A stretch of 64,000 nt of DNA from Macrolepiota albuminosa (Eukaryota > Basidiomycota > Agaricomycetes > Agaricales > Agaricaceae). Made by a program: the position numbers and the translations under genes. The stretch is taken from assembly GCA_027475525.1 (NCBI GenBank), contig JAMWFC010000010.1, positions 248,001 to 312,000 on the forward strand. The letters are read 5' to 3'. Under the pieces are notes generated by a model. It was not told the DNA's origin. It was given only the letters and a program-made list of their open reading frames with translations, and did not search any database. Shown one piece after another: positions 1-12,597 of this stretch (the first letter of the stretch is position 1; every line of letters starts with the position of its first letter).

Positions 1-1975
1 CTCCGTGATGAGGAGAACAACAGCAGTGCACATCGCGACGTCGGCGTGGGGAACCGCCGCCTGAGCGGCGACTTGAGACGCAACAGCAGCGAAGCCTCCA
101 CCGATACCCTGGAGCAGCTGTGTCCAGACAAGCTCAGCGTCCGAGCCGTCAGCACCACGAGAATGGATCATGAGTCCGACACCGAGTATGCGGATTCCTA
201 GACCGACGACGAGGAGCCACTGAATAGATGCTTAAGCCGATGCGATAATACTTATGAGCACGACACACCTTGGACCGGCGCATGAAGCGCATGGAGAGAC
301 CCGCAACGATACCGAAAACTGTCAGAGCGACGGTTTGAGTCTGTGTAAAGTATGTAGTGTTGACGAGACTCCTATTGGGTTGTTAGGGATGGCAATAGAT
401 ATGCGCTGAAGAAGAGTAACATACCATGGCTTGACAATCAGTATGTATGAATAGAGGTAGGTGAAGGAGAGGTAGAAGGAAATCTAAGAAAGGACCTTCG
501 TCAATCCCAACCGACGATGAAGATGGGTGAAGATACGTACGAAGTCAAGAGCGCCAACGATAGACGCAATGACGATGCTCCTGTTCAAGGCAAAACGACG
601 AGGAATGACGGGGTATTTGGCAAACTTGAACTCGTAAATCCCGATGAAGGGAATCAGAACACAGCCGATGACGATCATGGCGATCATAGAAGCTAGTTAT
701 CAAAATGAGGCCAATGTCGTCAATGACATCTATTGTTTAAAGCTTACGGTTATTCCATCCACCCTTGGCGGTGCTTGACAGCGTCAGGGGTAGAAGGATG
801 AGAGCCACGCAAGTGCCAATCAACACAAGTCCAGGAACGTCCAGTCTGTTTGCTCCGTCCATGACTTGCTCGAAGAGGCTCTTGGCAGTACTTGTCTGCT
901 TAGGTGTGATGCCGAGCCTCTTTGCTTTGTTTTCAGCCCAAAGTAGAGTGACGATGAGCGGGAGAAGCGAAACAGGAATGAGGATGGCGAACATGCCGTC
1001 TGGGTCGTACATGGATTAACGATCGAAGAAAAAGATGGTAAACAAGAATTAACTTACATCCCCAGCGCCAACCGGCATGATTGATGACACTCGCGGAGAC
1101 GTTGGCACCAATGAAGGCGTTGATGATAAAAGGCATGGAAATGAGCGAAGAGACCAAACCACGCCACTTGAGGGTGGTGATATCCGCAATGATAATCTGA
1201 GTTAAAAGCTGAAGGCCACTATCATGATGGTCAGCTGGCAGAAGGGATGATTTTCGCATCCTTGACATACGTGTAACCGCTGGAAGAACATTATGGTCAG
1301 CAAAATAGCGAAAAAGGATGAAGAGACACCTTACATGGCGTATAAAATAATCCCACCGGCGACGGTTTGAATGTTCTTTGAGGAAGCGATGACGATGTAA
1401 CCTGTGATATTGCTAGTTCGGTAACTGTGTTCGTGCATCTGCACGCAATACATACCGACAACATAGAAAATTACTGCGGAAAGGTAAGAATAAGATAATG
1501 ATGGCCAGAATAACAACAACTTACGGACAACGGTATAAGCAAGACCACGGGACGTGACGTCAGCAACCTTCGCGATTACTGGTTTACCGACAGCAACTAT
1601 AATAGGAAATTAGCATTAAACGCAGATACCAGTAAAAAAGAACACACTGATGATTGACTGGGCGACCTGAATTGTGCTGATGAGTGTATGGTCTTCAAAT
1701 GCGGACGCGGCGTAGCTCAGGTACGTGTACGTCGTCGAGCCATCCAAGGAGTAGATATACGCCGCAAGACCGAGGCTAGATAATCCGACGGTGAAACTCT
1801 GACGCGTTGAATGTAGATAGGTAGCATACCCGATGAACAAGAACCACTTGGAATACTTTCCGTACACCTTGTGTGTCGCCTCGACTGTCTTGACACCTTC
1901 ATAGGCAACAGCAGCATCCTCCGTGGCAGAGGTCAATGCGAAGGGACTTTTGTTGTCCTCGATGGGAGCGGCCAT
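1..1975 (-). CDS. MFS siderophore-iron transporter (SIT1/ARN-like), 3' partial
   Basis: The product resembles fungal SIT/ARN permeases, which import Fe3+-siderophore complexes by proton symport across the plasma or vesicle membrane. Twelve GT-AG exons can be joined in frame: 1975-1830, 1775-1648, 1596-1525, 1473-1456, 1401-1335, 1279-1271, 1218-1058, 999-748, 692-541, 483-425, 371-269 and 219-1. They give 462 residues with no stop. Family-typical stretches are SLDGSTTYTYLSYAAS near residue 65, then KPVIAKVADVTSRG, IIIADITTLKWRGLVSSL and HAGWRWGYGMFAILIP, and many hydrophobic membrane segments follow. The start at 1975 is the first ATG of the frame and precedes a soluble N-terminus, as usual in this family. 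Full members are near 600 residues, so about 130-160 C-terminal residues lie beyond the left edge. Two exons are tiny (18 and 9 nt). The family is confident; the substrate is unknown. Confidence 0.93.
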
Positions 1976-2066
1976 TGCTAGGAAAGGGACAGGGCAGACG
2001 GAGGGAATCCATATTTATTTTCTGTACTTATAGCGGAGTAGTTGCCATCCAACCGTCCTTACGATC

Positions 2067-2100
2067 ATCTGATAAAACTCGCTTGTTCCTTATCTGATAA
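2067..2100. promoter_or_regulatory. Two candidate iron-responsive GATA sites upstream of the siderophore transporter
   Basis: The nonamer ATCTGATAA occurs at 2067-2075 and again at 2092-2100, about 92 and 117 bp upstream of the transporter start codon and 25 bp apart. ATCWGATAA is the described recognition sequence of fungal GATA repressors of siderophore genes (SreA/Urbs1/Fep1 type). A weaker relative, ATCTGATTA, follows at 2115-2123. Exact matches and the matching neighbour gene make iron repression likely; binding is inferred. Confidence 0.65.
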
Positions 2101-2123
2101 AAATTCTAGACCTAATCTGATTA

Positions 2124-3440
2124 GCCCCAAATTTTTGATCTTCCACAAAAATTGTCGTTCTTCACTTACTGCGGCGTCTCTATGGAAAGACACGTGAGCC
2201 TACCGTGCAGTTCGAATACTTGCTTGAAGTGTGCATTAGGAAGGAAGAAGTAAGCTTTGTTGAGCGACCTTTGAACAGCTTTCGCCAAGCTTCGCCAAGG
2301 TTCCCACTGGCATTTTGAATTGCCGAGACAATCTAGCCCTCTCAGCACCCACGATTGTCTCACTGGGCATTCTCGGACCAGAATCCATGTTGCAGAATCA
2401 AAGCCAAGAGCCTGGGCCTCTTTGCTATACATTGAACCAGGCTCGACTCGGAGAGCATAGTCGGCAGACGTTGGGAACCTTCAAGACCAAGGACGACCTA
2501 AAAATAATATCTGTGTAAAATTGATATCGGCCGGGCCCAAGTAGAGCCGATCGTCCGAACAGAGTTGTTCGAAGCGCCTTTGACGATCGAGGTCTTTTCA
2601 CAATCAATATATACTACTTATAGGCGGGACTTAGACACGCGTCGAAGGTCTCAGCCGATTCAAGTCATATAGCGTTCTAGCATGGGGTGAGGAACACCCC
2701 GCGGTGAATCCATCCCCGTATGCTCAAGCAGCCCTTAATGCTTGATATCTACAATCCGCGTGCCTAGCGGTGCATTGGCGGGTGCTGTGGGGACTTGGAT
2801 GTGTAGAATCGAGGCGCGAACTGCGATCGCGTGGGCCCTTGATTGGTGGGCGCGGTGAGAGGCAGTTGGAAGCTGAGAGGCGGCAGGAGAGGGCTAGTGG
2901 CGATACGACTTGCTTCCTCGATATCTGGCGCTTCGGTCGGGCGCTGCACATCCTGCACCATCCAATCTGGCTTGAAAGTTAGACGCTTACTCTTCCTCTT
3001 TTCCTTAGGCTGCCTGTACCATACATCTCACCCTCCAACGCGCTTCGTTGATTTCAACACAGTATGTAATACATTTCGATAAGTATGCGAGTTGATCAGG
3101 TTATAACTATTCGTATGATGGAAATGATCTGTGTAAGTAAGTTGGGAAAAGGAATGTGTTGTTTCGTTAGAATATAAATTGGATCAAGGAATGTGTTGTT
3201 TAATTTAGATGTTTCGTCAAGATGTTTCGTTAAGGGGTTTCGTTAAATGCCAATTGTACAATGACGACTCGGTGAGAGCCCACCGGTCGAAATGTCCAAG
3301 AGAGATGAAAAAAGGGGGAAAAGTCCAGTAACCGTAGAGTTCATGTATATATCATCTTCAAGACTTTGACGTTGAACTTCATCTTTCAATCGATGCTCGC
3401 ATTGCAGAATTCAACAGACTTTACCGGTCCTTACTCGGAT
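2124..3440. other. Intergenic stretch with one possible coding fragment
   Basis: No recognisable gene. On the minus strand about 2764-3008 an open stretch reads basic then proline-rich (KRKSKRLTFKPDW, then DIEEASRIATSPLLPP) and ends with a stop at 2764. It could be a terminal exon of the unknown gene at 3441-4225 or of a separate gene, but I could not connect it with in-phase splice sites. Around 3160-3250 the word TGTTTCGTTA recurs several times, AT-rich and apparently non-coding. Confidence 0.3.
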
Positions 3441-4225
3441 TCAACCCTTGTTGATATTCAGATTCAACTTACTGACATCGAAAACAGGTCGACGAGAGGG
3501 CCTCCGCAAGGCGCCCCTCCGCTGAAGCTGTTGCTGCCTGGGGTATATGTCAGGTGGATAACCAGTGGGTTGAGGGTATATGTCAGGTGGATAGCCAGCG
3601 GTTTGAGGGTATTGGGCAGGGGGAAGGGCAAAACGTACTGCTCGAGGGGCATTGTAATACTGGTGCCCAACAGGCGGCGCCATTTGTGGAGGGTATGCAG
3701 GTCCCGACCATGGATTGTACGACATTCCCGGGTGTAACTGGTTGGCATTGGCCTGCAAGTGCGACGGATACTTTACAGAGCAAGTATATCAGTTTGTTTA
3801 CACGAAACAGAGATAAACTTGCTTACGCCTGCAGGCTGCCCACCAGACCCTGGAGGAGCGTGAGGACTCGGAAATGCTGCCTGGCCTGGCCTGGGGGCTG
3901 TGCTGTATCGATATGGGTATTGTGGGAAGGGTTGAGAGTTCATTCGAGAGTTGGGTCGAGGCGCCTGAGAAGGATGCGGTTGTTGCGACTGAAGTCTGTG
4001 CGTACGTTCCGTCCCTGAGGACGATGAGGAGGAAGACGTAGAACTTTGGCGGCTACGACTGTCCCGTCGTGGAGCGAAACGTGGAGAAGGGGAACGTCCG
4101 CGAACTTCGCTATTGGTGTGGAACTGGGGTCGATATGGTTCCGTTTGTCTGACCCACTGTCCTACGTGCTCTTGTGTGTCCAAATAACGTTGGTGTGCTC
4201 CGGGTGAGTAGTCGGACTCGGTCAT
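3441..4225 (-). CDS. Unknown Pro/Gln/Ser-rich protein, two exons
   Basis: I do not recognise the family. Exon 1 (4225-3827, 133 codons) joins exon 2 (3752-3441) across a 74-nt GT-AG intron in phase 0, giving 236 residues. The N-terminal half is rich in Arg and Ser, with a run of nine Ser residues around residue 60 (positions approximate) and PSPR/RDSRSRQ motifs like phosphorylated linker regions. The C-terminal half is rich in Pro, Tyr and Gln and carries the octamer GYPPDIYP twice, encoded by a 36-bp DNA repeat near 3540-3600. No membrane segment or signal peptide is seen, so it looks disordered. A consensus donor (GTAAGT) lies just before the stop, so the protein might continue into downstream exons. 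Reading frame is fairly sure, function unknown. Confidence 0.6.
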
Positions 4226-6134
4226 GGCTGCAAATGGTTAAGAACGCGGGGAAACCTAGATCTAGTGGAAATGCGATCGATAGGTGAACCAAAGAAATTG
4301 GCAAGGAAAGGTGACACCTTTTATAGGAAGGACGGCGCCACCGGTAGTAGATTATCTAACGGCGTTGCTATTGGGGTCCATAATAGTGTTAGAAGAAAAA
4401 ATAATGAGGTTAATAATTGTCTGACGCGAGTATGAGTACATACTTGACGCCAAAACAAGGTTTTAACGCCCAGAAGATTCATTAAGATGGCGACATAGAG
4501 ATTGTTGCCCAAGAGGCTGAAAGGTCGAACAAATAGAGACTCAGAGTACTCAACAAAAGGAAAGAATAGAGGATGATGAGCCTGTTATTTCTGTGGGTTT
4601 AGTTCTTTTCACCCCCCTGCGTATCAGATAATAGTTGGCGGCCTCCAAGTCATTCCAATTATTCCAAGATTTTTGCGACAAAAGCCATTTGAGAGCGTAG
4701 CTATAGGAACTCCTATACCTCATCAATCATAAAAGGGCAACAACCTCAGGGATAGACCATGTGATTTACGCGATTGTAAACCGTGCACGTGAGGACTTGT
4801 CCCGTGTTGTTATCCTCTTCTTTTTTTCGAGAAACCTTTTCTCATTATTTTTGCAATTGTTCTTGCTGATAATTCTTATGTTTGTGAGAGGACAATCACC
4901 AGAAGCCCAAGAGAATTTGAGTCCGTCTCCTGAATCAATAATAATTGCATGAGTAACGTACGACTCACAGCCGCACAAACACAGAGACATTCGTCTTTCC
5001 TAGTCCGTTCATATCGCTCTATGTGCTTATTACTTGTTTGTCTGTACAACCCCTGTAATCACGGCACCAATGAGAAGATGCTAGAGACTGTTGCCACACT
5101 TCGTCGTGTTCTTTAAGACGCCACGTTTTCGTCGATAGCTGACAACGAGGCACCTCCCTGCGATGAGTCAAAATCTTGTATCAGACGTATTTCTTTACAA
5201 GTTGCCGGACGTAGCGTGAACCTGATGTTGGTCCGAACCATAAACCACGTTGGGTGGCTGCTATCGCTACATTAGCCGGGGAAGGTTGCCGACGTAGCGT
5301 GAACCTGATGTTGTTGGTTGAGTGCCATCGCTACACTAGCCGGGGAAGATCGCGAATCCACTTCAGGTATATATTTCTTTCGCTACTGTAACGTTGCGGA
5401 GTGTCAAGTTTTATGAGTAATTAATCATACATCAGCTTGGGACCGTTTCGACGTTGATTTCCGATTCAGTTCATCGTCACCCCGATTTTTGCGAATTTAT
5501 AAGAGTGTGTCAAGTAGTGGCCGCGATACGCAAGATTAAAATGAACCATACGTCTAAACTTGTTACGGCAGTCAGTCAATCAAGATGTTTTAGATGCAAA
5601 AATCCTTGGAGGGTGTCTTATTGAGTCTATAATGTTAACAGAGAGTCGATACAAGTTTCTATCTATGAAAGTTATTGTGCTGTTGATGCTATCTAATCAG
5701 CGTTATCATCAAATCTCTTTCCTCATATAGGTACCTTGTTGACAGCGGGCACCACATACCATTTCATCTTCTCATCGATTCGGCTTTACTTGACCACACG
5801 AAGTTACTCTATCAATAAGATAATCGACTATCACTTCAACCAAGATTTCGCAAGTCCTTTACCCTGAATGGTTTTCGCCTACTTGTCGTTCCCGACTCGG
5901 GTGATATTTGGACATCGTGTCCCGCATTCCTTCAATCTTGTAATGTTGGAATCCAACCCTGTCGATGGAGAAGTAAAATATTTCGAAAGTCCTTACTCGA
6001 TTCTGATCGTGCAGAGTCCAGCCTTGATTCCAAAAATAGCATACGAACTGCAGTGTGACGTAGGACGAGCATCATAGACATTCTCGCCAATATAAACTCA
6101 TGTTCGCTATCTAATCGTTTTCTAAACGTCCTCG
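4226..6134. other. Intergenic region between two divergent genes
   Basis: This stretch separates divergently transcribed genes, so it should hold both promoters. Apart from the imperfect tandem repeat at 5201-5348, I see no gene. Short open frames at 4766-4990 and 5868-6180 have no recognisable content and overlap on both strands. Confidence 0.5.
5201..5348. repeat. Imperfect two-copy tandem repeat
   Basis: Two diverged copies, starting GTTGCCGGACGTAGCGTGAA at 5201 and GTTGCCGACGTAGCGTGAA at 5285, both end in a shared TAGCCGGGGAAG. The second copy is shorter by about 20 bp in the middle. The spacing of 84 bp and the divergence set it apart from the 77-bp duplications elsewhere in the window. 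Confidence 0.7.
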
Positions 6135-9100
6135 ATGTCGCTGCCACCCGCCACGAAAGACATAAGTAGCCATCCTGCACCTGGGTCCGTCGTCGATCCC
6201 GTCAACCGGAAGGCCAAGGACGCCGATGTCGACCGCAAGGTGTTTCTGTCTGTTCTTATCTTGATCCAAGTGAGTACTGATATGCGGTTACAGTTAAGAC
6301 TCTACGGTGTCATTGAGGCTTTCCGCCTCGGTCGACTTCCAACGAACAAACAAATCGATCAAACTCTTCAATATGTTCTCGATCATTCACCCGTTACGAC
6401 TGACAAGCTCTCTAACGATGGCAAGAAGCTCGTACACGATGTCCAGGAAATTATAAAGACTATGAAGACGATGGTACACCAAAAGAATAGAGACGAACTC
6501 TTCCAACAATTCTTGTGGCATACAAGGGATGTAGACGTCGGGAGGGAGTTAATGCCGACTAAGGAGGGCGTAAGCTCTGCGATGCAGGGTGATGCAGATA
6601 AGCAGGATGCGGAGAGTAAACAAGGTACGCAGAATATCTGTCCTGATTTCATGCAGTCTTATGCGCATATATCCAGCTATCCGGCACCTTCGCACGCTTC
6701 TCTCACTCGTTCTGACCAATTCTGAGGTTCGGAAGTTGTTTTCTGACTTTTCTCTCATCGGACGTGACCTTCTCTCAACTTCTCTGCAAAAAGCCTCATC
6801 CCACATTGGTCCCAATCGCGAAGAGCTTGCTCACGTCAACGATCCTGGACCTGGAAACCAGTTTATTACGGAAGGGGGACGGCCTGTTGGTCAGGGCGAG
6901 ACTCCAGTAATGGAAGCAAGAGTGCCCGGAACCAATACGAAAATTAAGGAAGGAGGTGGGGAGGCGAGGGTTCAAGGCGAGGACGGGGAGGAGAGAGGGA
7001 CTGAGGAGGTAAGGGAGAAGTTTCACGATAAGAAGGAAGAAGCAATGGAGGGCGCCAAGGGGGTTGTCAGTGCGGGATCCAGCCGAGATCATGCAGGCGA
7101 CACTGCTATTTCTGGCGCCAAACATCCTATGAGCGCGGGTATTGATACTCCGGAGACAGATAAATTGGAAAATTCCGTGAGGGACATTGCGGGTGATGAA
7201 CGCGCCGACCGCATGCATGAGATCCGGGAGAGCGCGCAAGGGGAAGCTACCGATACAAGAAAAGGCTTTATGGACCGAGTAAGGGGTGTCAAGGTCGGTA
7301 TACCTGATGTTTGCATTTTCACCGTTGATTTTTTTTTCGCATCTAGGAGAGCTTTGCAGATCGCGTACCGCCGGAGCATAGAGATAGGGTCGAAAGGGGG
7401 AAGAAATTCCTGTCTGAGGAGTATTTCCCGCCTGAGAGGAGGGACCAGTTCATTTATCGTGGCAAGAAGGTTTGATTTTCCGTCGTGTCGATTGTCGGCC
7501 CTTGTCAATGTTGAATGTCGAATGTTCAGGTGATTATTGAGTGTCAGAAGCACGATGACTATCAAGAGGCGATTCGCTGGCTACTTGCGTATGTAGAAGC
7601 TTACGCGACTCAGGGACGTAAGAAGGTTTCAGAACACAGAAAAGATGTCCGAGCTGTCGGCGAGGTGCGTTTCTTCTTTCTTTCTTTTGCCTCGTTTTTC
7701 GCGCGTGTACGTCTAGAGGGGTAATGTCTACTTGCGCACAATTCTATTATGTTTTCTGTTATACCCTCCACGTACTAATTCATAGTTTGGCAGGATAAAA
7801 ATTTGAAGCGGTCCATTCGCGAGATTCGTACCCTTCTAGAACGATTTGCGGACAATCAGACTATGGAGCCTGTCATTGATGCCTTCAATGTGTTAAGGGA
7901 TGATGCTCAGAGAGATAAGGAGTTGCGCGATTGGTTCAAGGAGTTAAATTCGTATCTGCATCTGGTGCGTCATACATACCGGAACCATCCTGTCAATTGA
8001 TTGGGCCGATCATTGTAGGTACTCCTTGAGCCGGGATATGTCCTCGATTCTGCGTGTAACGATCGCGCTGTTCAGCTGCGCGAGAGTGGACGCAGGTTCT
8101 ATGACGTCAAGTACAAAGGACATTTCGATATGTTATTCGCCAATACTGGCAATTGGTTCAATGCAATGGGTGAAGATCCGGTGTGTTGTTGTGCCGTTGT
8201 AGTATCCACCTGCTGAATGACTCGCATAGCTTAACAAACAGTTTGGAGAGGACTGGGCACGTCTAACACATGATTTGCTGTTCGATAGCGAGGGGAGTTT
8301 GAAATTTAAGAAAGACTTGTGGAATGATGTGCGGCATGTCATACTTCCTCAAATCATTGATAAGGTTAGTGGCTTTCTTTGTTTCTTGAGTATACTCTCA
8401 GGGAGTAGTAGGTCGGCTACATCCCAATCCCACGCATCGAGTATACCGACGAATCCCTCGACCTTGTCGTCGAGAACCTCACCCTTTCCGGGCGCAATTT
8501 GTTTCCTAATATTATATCTCTTGAAGCGCACAACTTCCTACGATTTTCGCCCTACGCCTCGATCACAGACGAGTCGAGGCACCGATTCACATTGACCTTC
8601 GGACAAATGCAGGCTGATATGAGGGATGTTGCCTTCTATTATAGGAAGAAGACGGGAGTGCCGAAGATGCGGGATTCCGGTCTGGCGGATGTTTTGGTTC
8701 CTGGGGATGGAATGACTGTACGACGCGTTCTCTTCTGCAATTCGCACTTGTCACATACTAATTGGGATATACGCAGGCCACTGTCGTTCTCGTCTCAGCT
8801 GGAAAAGATCGTTCATCCGTCTTCAAGGTCCAAAGCGTCTATGTTAAAGTCGATTCCCTCAAGTTTAGCATAAGGGATTCGAAGCATGATCTATTGTACA
8901 AGACCCTCAAGCCGCTCGCCACGGGCTTGATCAAAAGACAGATACAAAAGGCGATGCAGGATGCGATCACGACTGGATTGGAGTATGTTGACGGACAGCT
9001 TGTTGCTGTTCGGGATAAGATGGAGAGTGCCAAGGCCGAGGGAGATGGGAGGGGGCAGGCGTTGAAGGATGTTAGTGTTCCTTTCTTCTTCCCTTGTTTC

Positions 9101-9387
9101 ATCGGCATTGATATCTCTGCAGTTGTTCAAATCGAAGAAGGACGAGCGGCCAAGCTCAATGACGGTTGGTACAACGGGTTCACAGTCACAGTTTAAAGTC
9201 GTGGCGGATAAGAGGCAGTCGTTGCTTGTGAATGAAGGGCATCCTGCAGGGTGGGTTAACAGGACTCAGGAGAAGAGTCATCTGGCTGCGGCAGGTGACG
9301 ATTGGAGGTCTGATGCGTGAGTGATTGTATTGTTGTGTAACAAATGGTCGCTCATGAATGTGCAAAAGGTTCACGATTGTTACGTGA
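6135..9387 (+). CDS. HAM1-like (HAM1 N- and C-terminal domain) protein, complete, 12 exons
   Basis: The product belongs to the fungal HAM1-like family, large proteins whose C-terminal part is annotated as related to lipid-binding BPI-like folds; the exact role is not established. I could join twelve exons in frame: 6135-6239, 6294-6624, 6677-7293, 7347-7469, 7530-7664, 7794-7964, 8019-8180, 8242-8364, 8412-8717, 8777-9070, 9123-9316 and 9369-9387. Together they encode 859 residues. Family-typical stretches are LRLYGVIEAFRLGRLP (near residue 36), FPPERRDQFIYRGKK, VIIECQKHDDYQEAI, GRRFYDVKYKGHFDML and FGQMQADMRDVAFYYRK, and the C-terminal NRTQEKSHLAAAGDDW. Residues about 200-340 are charged and poorly conserved, like a linker. 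The start at 6135 is the first ATG in frame. All introns are about 50-130 nt and GT-AG. No damage is seen. Confidence 0.93.
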
Positions 9388-10137
9388 CGTGTTTGCCCCA
9401 TTTGTAATGACCCGTTATGACTTGACGACCTCCTTGACGACATTCCATCACCAATTGTTTTCGATTACAGCTGTTCTACAACCTCCGAACTGTCCTAGCG
9501 TAGCGATGAATTGATTTTTTTTTGTAGTTTTATTTCACCATAGTGCACTTTGAGAAGCGATAATTCAAATGTAAAGTATTATAGTATACCGTAACAGAGG
9601 CGATCTGCTTAAAATTGCCTGTCATTAGTCTTCGATGCGAAAGGATTTTTGTCTTGCAAAATATCAACCATGGTGACCATGCTTTCAGATGCTATTTCAT
9701 CCAATCCAAACAGCTGTCTTCGAGAAATGTTAGTTGTGTAGTATCATCTGCCTTGTGAAGCATATTGTGAAAAAATTTGTTAGTTATTACCTTGCACCTA
9801 GTGAATGAATCTCCCTCACATCTACCTAGACCTCAGCCCCTCCTTCCAGTGCTACCATTACTATTTCTCATGTCCAGTCTGCCAACACAAGAGATTCTGA
9901 AGCCAAACAAGAAACCCTGTCTGAGTATATTATTTGAATTTCGACATCTGTGACGACAGGCAGACAGTCAAACAATTCAAGCTGCCAATCCTGAGACAAT
10001 CATTCATGTGGAATGTGATCTGTTGAGGAAATCAATGGATACATGATTGTAATTTAGTGATCTAGAGCCTTTGCTCTATATCTAAAACCTTAATGCCAGA
10101 AGGCTGAACAACCTATTAGTTGTTCAGTCATTGTTCA
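9388..10137. other. Transition from gene island to AT-rich transposon region
   Basis: Downstream flank of the HAM1-like gene, then increasingly AT-rich sequence. No gene, RNA or complete repeat recognised. Confidence 0.5.
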
Positions 10138-10248
10138 TTCAATACAATTAATGTAGTAAAATAATATAATTATCTACTTAATTAATTTACATTATATACT
10201 CCAATGCTGCCTTATATAAGGCAGCTTTTTTGTTACTATGTTACTATT
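10138..10248 (+). repeat. Repeat copy shared with 13530-13611 (probable Gypsy LTR piece)
   Basis: A segment starting ATACAATTAATGTAGTAAAA and ending GGCAGCTTTTTTGTTAC recurs at 13530-13611, where it is split by the Copia insertion and resumes at 15425. The two copies bracket the Gypsy gag and protease fragments and include a TATATAAGGC box, so they are probably remnants of that element's LTRs. Confidence 0.5.
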
Positions 10249-11268
10249 GTAATATCTACCTCTGCTATATAACTAATAGCTAAGGTTATATTACAAGAAT
10301 ACACCTTGGTAGACCTATGTAATGAAGTTACAGGTTTGGTAGAACTTAGAGTTCACACTGCACAGAATCAGACCAGTCCAGTCTATTGACTATGTAGTAT
10401 CAACACAAAAATAAGCTGCTTATTAAGCAGCATATATGTAAGTACTTATAGTAATTGTAAATAAAATTGTGTCCATCAGAAAAGCCCAATAGCAATGAGC
10501 TCTCTACTCAATACAAACATTCATGTGATCCATCCATGTTTCCAACTCCAGGCAGGTGTCATGCACAGTAGTGAAGAAGCACATAACCCTTTTTGAGATG
10601 GGAACACATGAGAGCTGGTGCTTATTGGTGGATGAAAGGCAGAATTCAAATGCTGAATAAATGCTAAGGCAGTAGACACACTGGATGGGCTGGATGTATG
10701 AGTGATGGTGCAGATAGAGGTGATAAGTGTCCTGAGAGTTGATGCAAGGAGCTCAGCCTTTTTGATGAGGATGTAGGATGTGGTTATAATGTGAAGATCT
10801 TTCTTTTTCAGCCTGAAGCATGCACACCTGGCTGAGTCTGCCTTGATCAGGGTAGCATTGATGTAGATAGCTAGTGTCAGACAAGAATCACCAACTGAGT
10901 GGCCTCAGTGGCTTCAAACTCATGGAAACATGCAGCCAAAAAGGAGGAACTTGAAAAGATGCCATAAAGTGGTTATTGAGTTGGTGTGTTGATAGGTGTG
11001 TTGGTAGATGTGTTGGTGGGTGTGTTGGTAGGTGTGATGGTTGATGCACAAAACCTTGCCTATAGCAGTAGAATGGAATTGAGTCTCTTGACAGCAATGA
11101 CAGTCCAGTCCCTCATAGTAGCCAGAACAACCAACAAACATTACTAGAACCCACTCTCACAAGTGGGGTGAAATAATGATAGTTGTTATTAATGTTGTTG
11201 TGATCAACTACTAGATGGAGCTGGCATCTGAAAAGGACTTGACATTGTCAAGATGTCAAACCTAGAAT

Positions 11269-11792
11269 AAAAGCAGGATCCTGCTTGCAGAAAGGATACT
11301 AGCTGTTTCTATTGTGGAAAAGCAGCACATTTTGCAAAGGAATGCTCTGCTAAAGCATGGCAATATAGTACCAAGCTACACATGTTTGTACATGCAGTGC
11401 AAATAGCTGTACCTAGTGAGGATGAAGTGGACTCAAGTAATGAACCTGATGTGGAAAGCAACAAGGTTGATCATCTTGAAGACCAGGAAACAGGTGCAGG
11501 AAAGGCATCTGAAGGAGACAATAACTCAGGTAATAAGTACATTGAAGTTGACATTTATGACATCTACAACAATGACTATTATACTCATGACTCTGATACC
11601 AAGTTCATGGGAGCACTGACTAAATACCTGGCCAGTAAGCTGGATTGCCCAGTTGGTGCAGCAAATGTGAAGGTGTATAAGGTATATCTTTGTAAAGCAC
11701 CAGAAAAGTTAGCTAGACTTTTGTTGAGGAAGGAGTGTCAGAGGACTAGTTTCTGGACCATGTCCAACTCTATTCTGAGCTTAGTCCAATGA
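11269..11792 (+). pseudogene. Ty3/Gypsy gag fragment with CCHC zinc knuckle
   Basis: An open stretch encodes a retroviral-type zinc knuckle (CFYCGKAAHFAKEC, spacing C-x2-C-x4-H-x4-C), which in gag proteins binds the element's RNA. It is followed by an acidic Asp/Glu/Ser-rich region and YIEVDIYDIYNNDYY, like the gag-protease linker of basidiomycete Gypsy elements. The stretch is closed by a stop upstream and ends at 11792, so it is a decayed fragment. It lies on the same strand as, and about 0.8 kb upstream of, a protease fragment, consistent with a single degraded gag-pol unit. Confidence 0.7.
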
Positions 11793-12597
11793 TGCACCCA
11801 CTCTTAGCATATTCAAATGACTGCTTGGCTCATTCTATCCTCTTTCATCTTCTAGTAGTCAGCCTCAATGAGTCATATGCATGGATCTTACTCAGCATTG
11901 ATTATTGTTAGTCATACTCTATTACATACTGGGGCTCAATCAGTTAAACAGTATTAGTAATAGCATAGCCACCAATATAGTATATAAAGGTGTCAGCAGA
12001 CAGCTTGAGTTTATTGCCTGACTTCACTGAGAGTCAAGGGGAAAGTGCACATAAAGACAAAATGTCACAAAATAAGATTCATCAAGAGAACTCCACCTAC
12101 TCCTATTTTCTACTCTCCTCTATATACTAGCTCTAAATAAGGTTTAACAAAACTAAGTTTGAAATGTCATTCTGATTGTGAGCTCAATTTCTGCCTTAAC
12201 TAATCGAGGCTGTAAGCTTCATGCTTACAAAAAGCAGCCTGTATATAGAATATCTCTAGGCTGAACAATAGCAGTGTTCTTCTGGCCTACACACTGAACC
12301 AACTGTAAGCTCTCTAGCAACTTCCAACTACTTGATTAGCCTTGCCAGTCTCTTGTCTAACTCTTGCTTGCCTCTATGCCTGCTTGACTCCCACTTGTCA
12401 GTGGTGCTTGCTGGCTCTGTAGAAGGAGTTCTGCAGATGGTAAGTGTTTTCTTTACAGAGAGGACAAGGAGTGCTTTGACTCCTATATTGAGATAAATAG
12501 ATACAAGACATGGACTTAGTAGGACTCTGAGAGCATGACATTGGGTATTGCTCCTCAGTTTTATCAGGTACTTATATTAGCAAACTTAAGGAGTGAT

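Noticed and set aside
5201..5348. Another assembly duplication
   Set aside because: The spacing is 84 bp, the copies are diverged and of unequal length, so it looks like a genuine old tandem repeat.
7089..7565. 158-residue minus-strand frame
   Set aside because: It lies across exons and introns of the well-supported HAM1-like gene.
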